From assembly GCA_028822935.1 (NCBI GenBank), contig JAPKCM010000001.1, forward strand, positions 62,001-126,000: a stretch of DNA of 64,000 nt, given 5' to 3'. The position numbers were made by a program, and so were the translations under genes. The notes beneath the pieces were generated by a model. It was not told the origin of the DNA. It saw only the letters and a program-made list of their open reading frames with translations, and ran no database searches. Source of the stretch: Akkermansiaceae bacterium (GTDB lineage: Bacteria; Verrucomicrobiota; Verrucomicrobiia; Verrucomicrobiales; Akkermansiaceae). Of the stretch, positions 26,731 to 35,415 are shown piece by piece. Numbering within the stretch: the stretch's first letter is position 1; each line of letters starts with the position of its first letter.

Positions 26731-27149
26731 TCGACGGTGATGGTGCGTTTGGATTCCAGTTCGAGAGTGAGGATGCCTCCGGCTTGTTCGATGACTTGGG
26801 AGACGCGGATCCAGATCGGGTAGGGCGTATTGGGCGCGCTTTTCACGACGACGACCCGGTCGGTTTCGCGGGTCTTTTTTTGGAGGGCGGCGTTGAGGCG
26901 TTGGGTGAACTCGGGGAGTTGGAGCGGGCTGCCGTCCAAGACGATGCTGGTGGGTGTGATGGAGACCTCGATGTTTTTGCTCTGTTCTTGCTGTTCCTTT
27001 TTCTCTTCGGTTTTCGGAAGGACTTGAGCGAGGCCGGTCTCCGGCTGCACGGCGGCGCAGACGAGGAAGAAGATGATGAGGATGAAGGCGATATCCGAGC
27101 TGGCGCTGGCCGGCGGATCGATGAGCATCTTGCCGCGTTTCAGTTTCAT
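26727..27149 (-). CDS. ExbD/TolR biopolymer transport protein (first copy)
   Basis: 140 residues. A short basic N-terminus (MKLKRGKM) is followed by the transmembrane helix with the conserved aspartate, SDIAFILIIFFLVCAAV at about 18-34. A charged EEKKEQQEQSK linker leads to a periplasmic ExbD domain (VSITPTSIVLDGSPLQLPEF, then VVVKSAPNTPYPIWIRVSQV). It starts 4 nt inside the ExbB stop, so ExbB and ExbD should be made in a coupled way. This is the canonical partner; the longer linker distinguishes it from the second copy. Confidence 0.92.
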   Translation of the reverse strand: MKLKRGKMLIDPPASASSDIAFILIIFFLVCAAVQPETGLAQVLPKTEEKKEQQEQSKNIEVSITPTSIVLDGSPLQLPEFTQRLNAALQKKTRETDRVVVVKSAPNTPYPIWIRVSQVIEQAGGILTLELESKRTITVE

Positions 27150-27847
27150 GAAGAGCCTTTGTCGAGAGTGAGGCGGAGGGTGACGACTTCGATGAGCTCG
27201 GCGGCGGAAGATTCCACTTGGAGGACGAAGTCGTTGATGACGCCGGTGAAGTAGTTGAAGGCCATGTAGGCGGGGATGCCAACGATGAGCCCGAAGGCAG
27301 TGGTGAGGAGGGCGACGCGGATCCCGGAGGCGGCAGCCTGCACGATGTTCTGAGTGCCGATGTTGGCCTCGATGTCCCCGAAGGCGACAATCATTCCCTG
27401 TACCGTGCCAAGGAAGCCGAGCATGGGGGCGACTGAGGCGATCGTGGCGAGGATGGGGAGGTGCTTCTCAAGGGCGGCGACGATGTTCACGCCGTAGTTT
27501 TCCATGCTCTTGATGACCTGTTGTTCCATCTGGGCCTGATCGTAGTTGAGGCGGCGGAGGACGAGGTATTTGCGAAGTCCGCTGGAGAGGACGGCGGGAA
27601 CGGGGCCACGGGCGGCATCGCAGAGTTGGAGCGATTCCTCGACTCTGTCCTCGGAGAGGAGGGTGACGACTTTTTCGCGGAGTTCGCTGGCGTCGGTTTC
27701 GAGGAGCTTGAGGCTGCGATAGCGTTCGATGATGACCGCGATGGCGAGGACGAGGAGCACGAGGAGGGGCCACATGAAGAGGCCGCCTTCGAGGAGGAGC
27801 TTGAGTGCGCCAGTGTCGAGGAAGCTGGTGTTGGCGAGAGGATTCAT
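27146..27847 (-). CDS. ExbB/TolQ/MotA proton channel family protein
   Basis: 233 residues, inner membrane. First transmembrane helix at about 22-42 (GLFMWPLLVLLVLAIAVIIE), a cytoplasmic segment with the TPR-like LLSEDRVEESLQLCDAARGP, then two more helices: HLPILATIASVAPMLGFLGT near 127-146 and ALLTTAFGLIVGIPAYMAFN near 178-200. The VAPMLGFLGTVQGMI and GLIVGIPAY motifs are diagnostic for the ExbB/TolQ pentamer that conducts protons. No TonB, TolA or TolB gene is in the window. The lipoprotein gene upstream ends 31 bp before its start. Confidence 0.95.
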   Translation of the reverse strand: MNPLANTSFLDTGALKLLLEGGLFMWPLLVLLVLAIAVIIERYRSLKLLETDASELREKVVTLLSEDRVEESLQLCDAARGPVPAVLSSGLRKYLVLRRLNYDQAQMEQQVIKSMENYGVNIVAALEKHLPILATIASVAPMLGFLGTVQGMIVAFGDIEANIGTQNIVQAAASGIRVALLTTAFGLIVGIPAYMAFNYFTGVINDFVLQVESSAAELIEVVTLRLTLDKGSS

Positions 27848-27878
27848 TTTGATAAAGGGAATGAGGGGACTTGCGTCT

Positions 27879-28244
27879 TTAGAATGGTGGCAGGGTTAAG
27901 AATCCAACGGAATCAAGCCAAATTAATTGAAGGTCAGCTGATTGGCTAACAGGATCAACGGAAAGAATTTGAAGTGATTCATTGTTACCGAGATTGAAAG
28001 GTTCTCCTTTTCCAAACCTGCCGGCAGTTGAGAGTGCCCTATCATAGCTTGAGTCTTTTCCGACTCCCCGGATAGTAATTGATTCCCTTGAAACTTTCTC
28101 AAGGGTGTAATGCCGATTGAGGCCTGTTTGAAAAATTCCTCCACGGTGAACTTTCTCTTTTTTGCTGTCATAATCATATCCGCACGACGGAATAAATGTG
28201 ACGCACAATGCGGAGAAGAGAGAGTATTTTAAATATTGATACAT
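27879..28244 (-). CDS. Small predicted lipoprotein
   Basis: 121 residues from the ATG at 28244. The N-terminus (MYQYLKYSLFSALCVTFIPSC) is a lipoprotein signal with the acceptor Cys at 21; proline at -2 is unusual but tolerated. The mature part is polar, with KEKVHRGGIFQTGLNRHYTL, GVGKDSSYDRAL and a C-terminal LQLIWLDSVGFLTLPPF. No family recognised. A longer frame to 28304 would put polar residues ahead of the signal. It lies between the giant TPR gene and ExbB on the same strand, with 31 bp on either side. AT content is higher than in its neighbours. Confidence 0.6.
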   Translation of the reverse strand: MYQYLKYSLFSALCVTFIPSCGYDYDSKKEKVHRGGIFQTGLNRHYTLEKVSRESITIRGVGKDSSYDRALSTAGRFGKGEPFNLGNNESLQILSVDPVSQSADLQLIWLDSVGFLTLPPF

Positions 28245-28275
28245 TGCGTGTTTGTCACAGGCCGCTGGAAGTGTC

Positions 28276-31200
28276 TCATTCGTCGAGATTTGCTTCTTTT
28301 TCAAACTGAGCTAAGAGCTCGGGAAGAGCAAGACGGCCACGGGAGTATTTGGCGGCATCGCTTTCGGGGAAGTCCCAGCGGCAGCGGTTGTAGCGGCGGA
28401 AGGCGTTGGGGATGTCCTTGCCCATGCGGTAGTTTTCGCCGGCCCAGAAGAGGGCTTGGGCGGTGAGTTTCTGCTCCGGGAAGCGCTTGGCAAAGGCGTC
28501 GAATGATTTCCCGCCTTTCACGAAGTCCTCGAGCTTGTAGTGGCACTGGCCGATGCGGAAGGCCATCTTGGGGGTCCATTCGTGGTTCGGGAAACGCTCG
28601 AGGAATTTTGAGCCGACCGAGGCGGCCACTGCGTAATCTTCCTTCACGTAGAAGTGCTCATTGATACGGAGCATGACGTTGGCGATGAGGGGGCTTTTGG
28701 GGTAGGTGCCGGCGAGGGTGACGTAGGCTTCGAGGGCTTCGTCGAGTTCCCCTGCTTCCTCGTGGCATTGGCCGAGTTTGTATTGGGAATCGGGGGCGAG
28801 GTTGTGGCCGGGGTGGTTTCGGACGATGGATCCGTAGGCCGCGATTGCTTCGTCCCAAGCTTCCATTTCTTGGGCGAACTGACCGAGGAGGTAGGAAACG
28901 CGCGGGGCGTATTTGGGATTTGGGTAATCGTCTTTGAGTTCGCGGAGGATCCGACGGCCGGAGGCTAGGTCGGCGGCGGCTTCCTCGTCGTGCTTGAGCC
29001 TGCGGTGGCTCTTGAAGAGCTCGAAGTAGCTTTCGGCAATGTGGAACTGGGTCTGGATGGCGAGTTCCTCGTCTTTGTAAACTTTGCTGAAGGCAGCCAT
29101 GACGCCATTGGTGCCGACCGCGACCGGGATCATCCGTTCGATGATGGGTCGGCCGTCCGGGTTTTGTGGGACGTTGTCGAGATAGCCGACGGTAATTTCA
29201 TCCCCGAAGAAGGCTTCGATGCGTCCCTCGAAGTTTCCGGCGGTGGGTTTTGCCTGGGCAAGGAGCGGAAAGGAGGCGCTGAAGACTCCGCTGTGGGTGA
29301 GGGTTTCTTCAAGCTCGATGGTTTCGTCCTCGCCGCTGGCGGTGACGATGCGGATGAGGGCTTTGTCCCGCTCGCTGGAAATGTCGCGGTCGGGGTCTTC
29401 GAGGCGGAGGAAGATTTTTTTACCGACGTGGGCGATCTCGGCGGGTTCCAAATACTCCTGATCGGTGATCTCGAGGGTGGCGGCTGAGAAGAGGGCGGCA
29501 GATGCTTTGAGTGAGGTCTGCGAGCCATCCGGTCGGGAGTCATCAGCGTAGCGAGCGGTGAAGGTGTCGCTACCGATGACGCTGAGGACAGCGAGAGGGG
29601 CGGTTGATTTGTCGGAGCCATCGTCGAGGACTGCTTCCGGATCGTCATCGACTGGAAGGATGATTCTTCCGAGGCCTCCTCTGGGTAAGGATCCGTCGGC
29701 GGGGACAATCGGCGCGCTTTCCAGACCACCGAGGAGGAGAGGGATTTGGCCGACGAAGCGGCCTTCGAAGAGGGCAGGGTTACGGGCTTCCGCGAGCGAT
29801 TCGTCGGAGGCTGCAAAGGAGCGGGAGAGGACGCATTGTACTTGGATTGTGGGTCCTTGGCTGGTGACGACATCGACCAGAACCGTGCTGCGCGAATCCT
29901 TGGCCTGATCAGGGTCGATGACCTCCACGGTGAGCGGGAGCCGGTATTCGACTTTGCTGACGTAGTCGTCGGGGCGGGGCCCATCGATCGGGATGAGTCG
30001 GGGCGCTCCTTCCACTGGCGTTTCGCTGTCCACGATTTGGATGCGGGCTTCGGTTGGTTCGTTGAGGAGGACGATCGTTTCACGATAGAAGGCATGGCCG
30101 GGGAAGGTGTTCTGGGTGTCCTTGTAGCGTAGGTAGACCTTGTCGCCTTTTTTGACGACGACCTTTCCTACGGTTTCTTCAGCTGCCGTATCGATTTCCG
30201 CTAGGAAGACGCCGGTTGAGGACTCGGTCTCGATGGCTGTGAGTTTGAAGGGTGGGTTGGCGTTGATCTGCACTTCGATTTCGACTTTGTCGCGATCGAG
30301 CCCGATATCAAAATCGAAATCGACGACCTCGGCGACGATCCGTTCACCGGGCTCGATGCGGAGGAGTTCCTTGCGGGATCCTTTTACCGATCCGTCGCCA
30401 TTGCGGGCAAAGTCATAACTGATCGGGGTGATTTTTCCGTTGTAGTAGGTGGCGGTGAGCGATTGTGTGAGGAGCCGGTTGCGTTGTTCGGCTCCTGCGG
30501 TGAGTTCATCAAGGTAGGAAACAGTGACGGTGTCGCCCGGGGCCAGTTCCAGGATCGTGTTGCTGGCGAGTTCCATGACGTCGGCTGCTGGCGGCATATG
30601 TTTACTGCCGCCTCCGTTGATCTCGACATTGTTGATCGCGATGGCCTCGCCGCGGTATTCGAGGAATTCGAAATCGAGGTAGCGGAGCTCGCGGGACGGC
30701 ATCGAGAGCGTCCAGCGGTTTTCCTCTTGTTTGATTTCGGCAGGTGGGGCGGGGGTGAATCTTTGAATATCGGCGGCGGTGCCGGGGTCGAAGTCGGCGG
30801 CGCCGAAGGGACGGATTGTGATGGCGGATGACTGTCGGTTTTCGCGGGCCCGGCGAGCTTCAACGGACTTTACCTCGGGGCTGGCGATGGTGAGGATGGT
30901 GAGGTCATGCACGCCACGGGGAGCGAAGATGTCGATGCTTTGTTCCCCGACGCCGACGGGAAGTTCGAGGTGTCCGTTGAACATGACGGCGGTGTTGCGG
31001 CCGGAGACTTCGATTCGGATGGCACCCTCGCGTTCTTGCACGAAGGGGCCGGACCACAAGAGAAAGTAAGCATCTGTCCCTTCTTCGGGCGCTTGCCATG
31101 AAAGGGTGTCGACCTTCTTGACTTTGCTGGGTTCGACCTTTTGCACCAGATCGACAATCTCTTTCCAAGAATACCTCTCTCGCAGGTTCTTGGCGGGCGT

Positions 31201-34200
31201 TTTGTAAACGCGGAGGTGCATGCCGGTCTCCGGGAATTTCAGGGGAGGGGCGGCGGCGGCGGGAGGGAATGCGGCGAGGTTGTACCAAAATCGTCCGTCG
31301 TGGCTGCCGCGAACCTGCATACGGACCGGAGCTTCTTGTTCGGCCTGCGGGGAGCTCAGGATAATCGATTCGGTCGGGCGGAGTTCCTTCATGTCGACCG
31401 AGAGCGACTTCGGGGCCGCGCCATCCGGTTCGCTGCGCCAAGCGGTATCGAGGGAATGGTCGATTGCCATGAGCGGGCTGTGGTCGAGCGCGGAGTCGGA
31501 GGCCTTGGCCCCTGCGGGAAGTTCACCGGTGCGGGCCATGCCGAGAAAGACTCCTCCGTGAAGGCTCTCTTCCTCAACCATGAGTTGGACCTCGTCACCA
31601 CTGGAGGAGGCGAGCTTGATGCTGACCTTGTCCTGGGCGGTGGTGAGGTCGCGGTCGCCGTCCTTGACCTGGAGGTAGATCAAGTTGCCGGGCTTGACCT
31701 GATTCTTTGGTCGGGATGCGGAGCGTGATTGCTCTTCTTGATTGCCGGCAATTTCCTTTTTCAGGGTGTCGGTGAAGGACGCGTCGTCTTCGTTGATGAT
31801 CTCGCTGCTGGCGATTTCAAGCGATCCGTCCGAGGCGATGCGCAGGCGGGTGTTGCTGAGGAATTCGAATTGGAACTGCTTCTTGAACTCCTCGGGGTAG
31901 TCCACCGTGATGACGTCGCCACCGGTCACCTGGAGGACGCCATCTCCGGCATTTGCTTCGCCGAGGATGGTCGGGAATTCGGTGAGGAAAATCCCTTTGC
32001 CTGCGCCTCCGCTGGTGAGGAAGGATTCCTCGCGATCATTTCCAGGCTCGGTGCGGACGACGACCGGGATGCGGGTGTCACCGCGACTGATGCCGAGGTC
32101 GGGGTCTTGCACCACGACCGAGAGGGCCTTGCCGGGGGTGTGCCAGAGCTTTGATTCCTGACCGAGGCGTCCGACGGTGCGGAGCGTTTCGAGTTGGGTT
32201 AGGAAGCGTTGTTCGATCCCATAGACTTCGGCGAGGTTGTAGAGTGTTTCGTTGGCAAGCTCGGCATCGGGGGCTTGCTCGAGGATGGTGAGGAAGATCC
32301 TGCGGGCTTCTTGGTTGTCGTCCTGACGGATCGCGAGGATTCCCTGGAGGAAGTTGGCGCGGATCGCGATTGCCGGATTGAGGTTCTCCGAGAGGTCGGT
32401 GAATATTTCCCCGGCCTGGTCATAGACTCGTTGCGCCATATAGGTTTCACCGATGCCAAAGCGGGCTTCGATGGCTTCGGGTTGATCTTTGTAGATGTTC
32501 AGGACGGTCGTGAATTCGGCACGGGCGATATCGAACTGTCTTGCCCTTTGGTAGTTGCGGGCGAGGAGGAGTTGGACGCGGGACTTGTCGCGAATGTCGA
32601 CCTTTTCGGACTCACCGAATTTGATCATCCACCCGCGGAGGATGTCCTCGGCTCGTAAGTGGTCTTCTGGAGTTCCTTGGGCGATGTGAATCTTCGCTCC
32701 GAAGAGGAGGAGTTCGACCGGGAGTTCATGACGGTGTTTGTCGAAGAGTTCCTTGTTCGCGTAGTAGGCCTGCTCGGCAAGTTCGGCTTCCCCAAGGCGG
32801 CGGTGGAGGATGATTTGCAAGAGGGGGGCGATGGGGCTGTCGGCAGGAATGTCCGCACTCAGGCTTCCCATTTTTCCGTAGGCCTTGCGGAGGAGGTTGC
32901 GGGCTGCTGTCGTTTCGGCATTGCCGACCGAGCGGATTGTGTTGAGGAGGCCGTTGAGAATGGTGGCACCGAGCTCCAGGTCCTCCCGGGCGAGGGCCGC
33001 CTGGGCATAGGGATAGATGCGTTTCCAGGATTCGTGGTGCTGGTCGGCTTGTTGAATGAGGTTTTGGGCGTGGAGGAGGCGGTCGATTGACTTGGGTTCG
33101 TTGGCGAGGAGTTCCATTCCGGCTTCGGTGCTGACCCGGCCGAGGCGGAGATCGCGGACCATACCAAAAACGCGGTTTTTCTTGTCCGTCGGCCAGTCTT
33201 CGGGCTTGGCATTGCGGGCGGTTTCCAACCAAGTGCGGGCCGGCCATTCGCCCATTCCCCAAGGGCGGAAGGGATCCCGGTCGGCGCGGGTGCGGGATTT
33301 CTTGAGGAGCGATGCCATCGCGTCGAGATTGTCGGCGAGGAAGAGTAAGTTACCGAGGTCAGCAGCATAGGTTCCGTGGTGGTCGGTGTCGGCGGCGGCG
33401 CGGGACTTGAGAAATGTTTGGGCAGCCGCTGGCTCGAGGATTGAGGCGAGGCGACGTGCGCAAGACACGTATTCCGGATCGTTGGGGTCCAGATCCATGT
33501 GCGACTTCCACCATGCGGCCGCTTCGGTTTTCATGCCGAGTTCGTTCATGACGTCGCCAATGCGGGTGCAGTGGGCGGAGTTGTTTTTGCTTTGCTTTGC
33601 CGATTGCGTGATCCAAGGGATCGCCTTCCTGATGATTTTCTCGTCCTTCGTCTCTACGAGTCGATACCAGGTGTCGTAGTGGGACGGGGCAGCGGGAATG
33701 GAGAGGAGGTGTTTTGCCGCGGTGAGCTTAGTGGTCGCGACTTCTTCTTTCTGAGTGTAAGCGGCGGCTTCGAGCCATTGCTCGGCAGCGTTGAGGTCCT
33801 TGGGGAATTCTTTGCAGAGATTCTCGTAGTGCCTCGCGGAGCTGGCCTTCGATTTACCGCCGAGGTGGTGGCGGTAGACATACGCCAGGCGTGCCAAGAC
33901 GAGGTGCCGTTGCTCCTTGTTGAGTTTTTGCTGGAGGAGCTGTTGGCATGCTTGTCCGGATTTCCCCCCGTTTTCGCGGGTGCTCTTCCAGAGCTTTGTC
34001 GCGGAATCGTTCTGGTGGGCCTTCTTTGCGGCCTGCCAAGTGCGATTACGTTGTTTGTCCTTTGGCGCACGTTTCCAGACACGGTCCTGGAAACCCTCGA
34101 GGTGTGGGAAGGCTTTCGCGCTGGCACTCACGGCGGCGAGATCTTTGCGGAAGGTTTCCTCACCGGTCGCGGATTCATAGAGGAAGCTCGTGATTTCCTC

Positions 34201-35415
34201 CGACCAGCCATCGGCGCTGGGAGATTTTGCGAGATATTCGAGCGCCATGCGTCTGGCTTTGGCGGTGTCCTTCAGGCCGTCGCGATAGACATCGAGGGCG
34301 AGGACGGCACGCATCGGACCTGCTCCGTTGGGGTTCTGGCCGATCAGCTTAAGGAGACCCTGCTCTGCGCGTTTGAGGTTCTCACCACACCAGCGAACGT
34401 AGGTCCGGGCCAGGTCGCTGATGACGACATTTTGGAGGAGAATATCTTCCGCGATGGCGAGTGCGCGAGTGGTGTCCTTTGCGGCGGCGGCGGCCTCGGC
34501 AGCGCGGGCAAGGGGGGCGTAGCGATCCTCGTGGTGCGGATAAGCGGCGAGGTAGCGGCGGGCTTCGGCCTCGATTTCCGAGGGGGCTTTGGTCGCACTG
34601 ATCATGGCCTCGACAAGACTCCGGTGGATGTCATCGTGACCGGGAGTGAGCGCTTTTCGGAATGATTGGATGGCATTCTCAAACTGTCCAAGGCTGGACT
34701 GAAAGCGTCCTGTTTTGAACCAAAGTTCACGTTTCGTGATCGCGTTGAGCGGAGCGTTACGACGCACAAGAGCTTTGGCGATTTGCAGGCCCTCGGCCCA
34801 CTGCTCGGACCGCTCGGCGGCATACATCCCTTGAAAGCCCACGCCGGTGAGGAGCGGTTCGGCGGGGAGCTTGGCGACCATCGCGACCGCGAGGGAAGAG
34901 GCTTTTTTATAAGTGGTTCCGTTGTTGCCTTGGATGAACAAGCGCATGGCGTTGACACCCTGATCGGTTCTGCTGCTGTTTTGCCAGATTACAAGACGTT
35001 CGGCAGCGGCGAGGTTGCCACGACCGGTGTGTTCATAGGCGGTGGCGATTCGGTCGCGGACTTTGTTGGTCAGGGAATGTTTCGGAAAAATTTCGAGGAA
35101 TTGCCGTCCGGTCACGATGACGTCTTCGTGGCGGGCGGTGACGGCGTAGCCGGCGATGAGCCTCAGCATCATGGCGGCTCGTTCCGGATTTTCGGTCTGG
35201 GCGCGCGCGAACTTTCCGGTGGTCCGGATGAGTCCGAAGACTTGCTCGTTTTCCCAATAGAGATCGGTGAGCTCGCTCATGAGTTTCGCCCCGGTGGGCG
35301 AGGACTCGGCGGTCTCCTTGAGTTTGGCCTCCAGGTCAGCGGCCTGGTCGGCTTGGACCGGGACAATGAGTGCGAAAACTAGAACGAGGGCGAGATGGGG
35401 AATGAGTGTTTTCAA
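28276..35415 (-). CDS. Giant secreted TPR and repeated beta-domain protein
   Basis: 2,379 residues. Signal peptide LIPHLALVLVFALIVPVQA (cut near 22). About 25-1090 is tandem TPR/alpha-solenoid, for example AVTARHEDVIVTGRQFLEIF and FDIARAEFTTVLNIYKDQPE. From about 1092 to 2085 come at least five copies of a beta domain whose core is DxD....D...V, then a GxF turn and a GDxITVxYxD edge: near 1092-1175, 1245-1295, 1695-1787, 1825-1897 and 1995-2085. A discoidin-like segment lies near 1305-1380 (SLDTAWRSEPDG, RMQVRGSHDGRFWYN) and another beta domain near 1424-1510. TPR resumes from about 2120 (AIAAYGSIVRNHPGHNLAPD). The start overlaps the upstream TPR gene by 4 nt. A scaffold role is inference. 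Confidence 0.85.
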   Translation of the reverse strand: MKTLIPHLALVLVFALIVPVQADQAADLEAKLKETAESSPTGAKLMSELTDLYWENEQVFGLIRTTGKFARAQTENPERAAMMLRLIAGYAVTARHEDVIVTGRQFLEIFPKHSLTNKVRDRIATAYEHTGRGNLAAAERLVIWQNSSRTDQGVNAMRLFIQGNNGTTYKKASSLAVAMVAKLPAEPLLTGVGFQGMYAAERSEQWAEGLQIAKALVRRNAPLNAITKRELWFKTGRFQSSLGQFENAIQSFRKALTPGHDDIHRSLVEAMISATKAPSEIEAEARRYLAAYPHHEDRYAPLARAAEAAAAAKDTTRALAIAEDILLQNVVISDLARTYVRWCGENLKRAEQGLLKLIGQNPNGAGPMRAVLALDVYRDGLKDTAKARRMALEYLAKSPSADGWSEEITSFLYESATGEETFRKDLAAVSASAKAFPHLEGFQDRVWKRAPKDKQRNRTWQAAKKAHQNDSATKLWKSTRENGGKSGQACQQLLQQKLNKEQRHLVLARLAYVYRHHLGGKSKASSARHYENLCKEFPKDLNAAEQWLEAAAYTQKEEVATTKLTAAKHLLSIPAAPSHYDTWYRLVETKDEKIIRKAIPWITQSAKQSKNNSAHCTRIGDVMNELGMKTEAAAWWKSHMDLDPNDPEYVSCARRLASILEPAAAQTFLKSRAAADTDHHGTYAADLGNLLFLADNLDAMASLLKKSRTRADRDPFRPWGMGEWPARTWLETARNAKPEDWPTDKKNRVFGMVRDLRLGRVSTEAGMELLANEPKSIDRLLHAQNLIQQADQHHESWKRIYPYAQAALAREDLELGATILNGLLNTIRSVGNAETTAARNLLRKAYGKMGSLSADIPADSPIAPLLQIILHRRLGEAELAEQAYYANKELFDKHRHELPVELLLFGAKIHIAQGTPEDHLRAEDILRGWMIKFGESEKVDIRDKSRVQLLLARNYQRARQFDIARAEFTTVLNIYKDQPEAIEARFGIGETYMAQRVYDQAGEIFTDLSENLNPAIAIRANFLQGILAIRQDDNQEARRIFLTILEQAPDAELANETLYNLAEVYGIEQRFLTQLETLRTVGRLGQESKLWHTPGKALSVVVQDPDLGISRGDTRIPVVVRTEPGNDREESFLTSGGAGKGIFLTEFPTILGEANAGDGVLQVTGGDVITVDYPEEFKKQFQFEFLSNTRLRIASDGSLEIASSEIINEDDASFTDTLKKEIAGNQEEQSRSASRPKNQVKPGNLIYLQVKDGDRDLTTAQDKVSIKLASSSGDEVQLMVEEESLHGGVFLGMARTGELPAGAKASDSALDHSPLMAIDHSLDTAWRSEPDGAAPKSLSVDMKELRPTESIILSSPQAEQEAPVRMQVRGSHDGRFWYNLAAFPPAAAAPPLKFPETGMHLRVYKTPAKNLRERYSWKEIVDLVQKVEPSKVKKVDTLSWQAPEEGTDAYFLLWSGPFVQEREGAIRIEVSGRNTAVMFNGHLELPVGVGEQSIDIFAPRGVHDLTILTIASPEVKSVEARRARENRQSSAITIRPFGAADFDPGTAADIQRFTPAPPAEIKQEENRWTLSMPSRELRYLDFEFLEYRGEAIAINNVEINGGGSKHMPPAADVMELASNTILELAPGDTVTVSYLDELTAGAEQRNRLLTQSLTATYYNGKITPISYDFARNGDGSVKGSRKELLRIEPGERIVAEVVDFDFDIGLDRDKVEIEVQINANPPFKLTAIETESSTGVFLAEIDTAAEETVGKVVVKKGDKVYLRYKDTQNTFPGHAFYRETIVLLNEPTEARIQIVDSETPVEGAPRLIPIDGPRPDDYVSKVEYRLPLTVEVIDPDQAKDSRSTVLVDVVTSQGPTIQVQCVLSRSFAASDESLAEARNPALFEGRFVGQIPLLLGGLESAPIVPADGSLPRGGLGRIILPVDDDPEAVLDDGSDKSTAPLAVLSVIGSDTFTARYADDSRPDGSQTSLKASAALFSAATLEITDQEYLEPAEIAHVGKKIFLRLEDPDRDISSERDKALIRIVTASGEDETIELEETLTHSGVFSASFPLLAQAKPTAGNFEGRIEAFFGDEITVGYLDNVPQNPDGRPIIERMIPVAVGTNGVMAAFSKVYKDEELAIQTQFHIAESYFELFKSHRRLKHDEEAAADLASGRRILRELKDDYPNPKYAPRVSYLLGQFAQEMEAWDEAIAAYGSIVRNHPGHNLAPDSQYKLGQCHEEAGELDEALEAYVTLAGTYPKSPLIANVMLRINEHFYVKEDYAVAASVGSKFLERFPNHEWTPKMAFRIGQCHYKLEDFVKGGKSFDAFAKRFPEQKLTAQALFWAGENYRMGKDIPNAFRRYNRCRWDFPESDAAKYSRGRLALPELLAQFEKEANLDE

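Noticed and set aside
26731-27390. N-terminal extension of the second ExbD
   Set aside because: It overlaps the first ExbD and ExbB genes in another frame, is Ser/Arg/Pro-rich and precedes a normal ExbD start at 26730.
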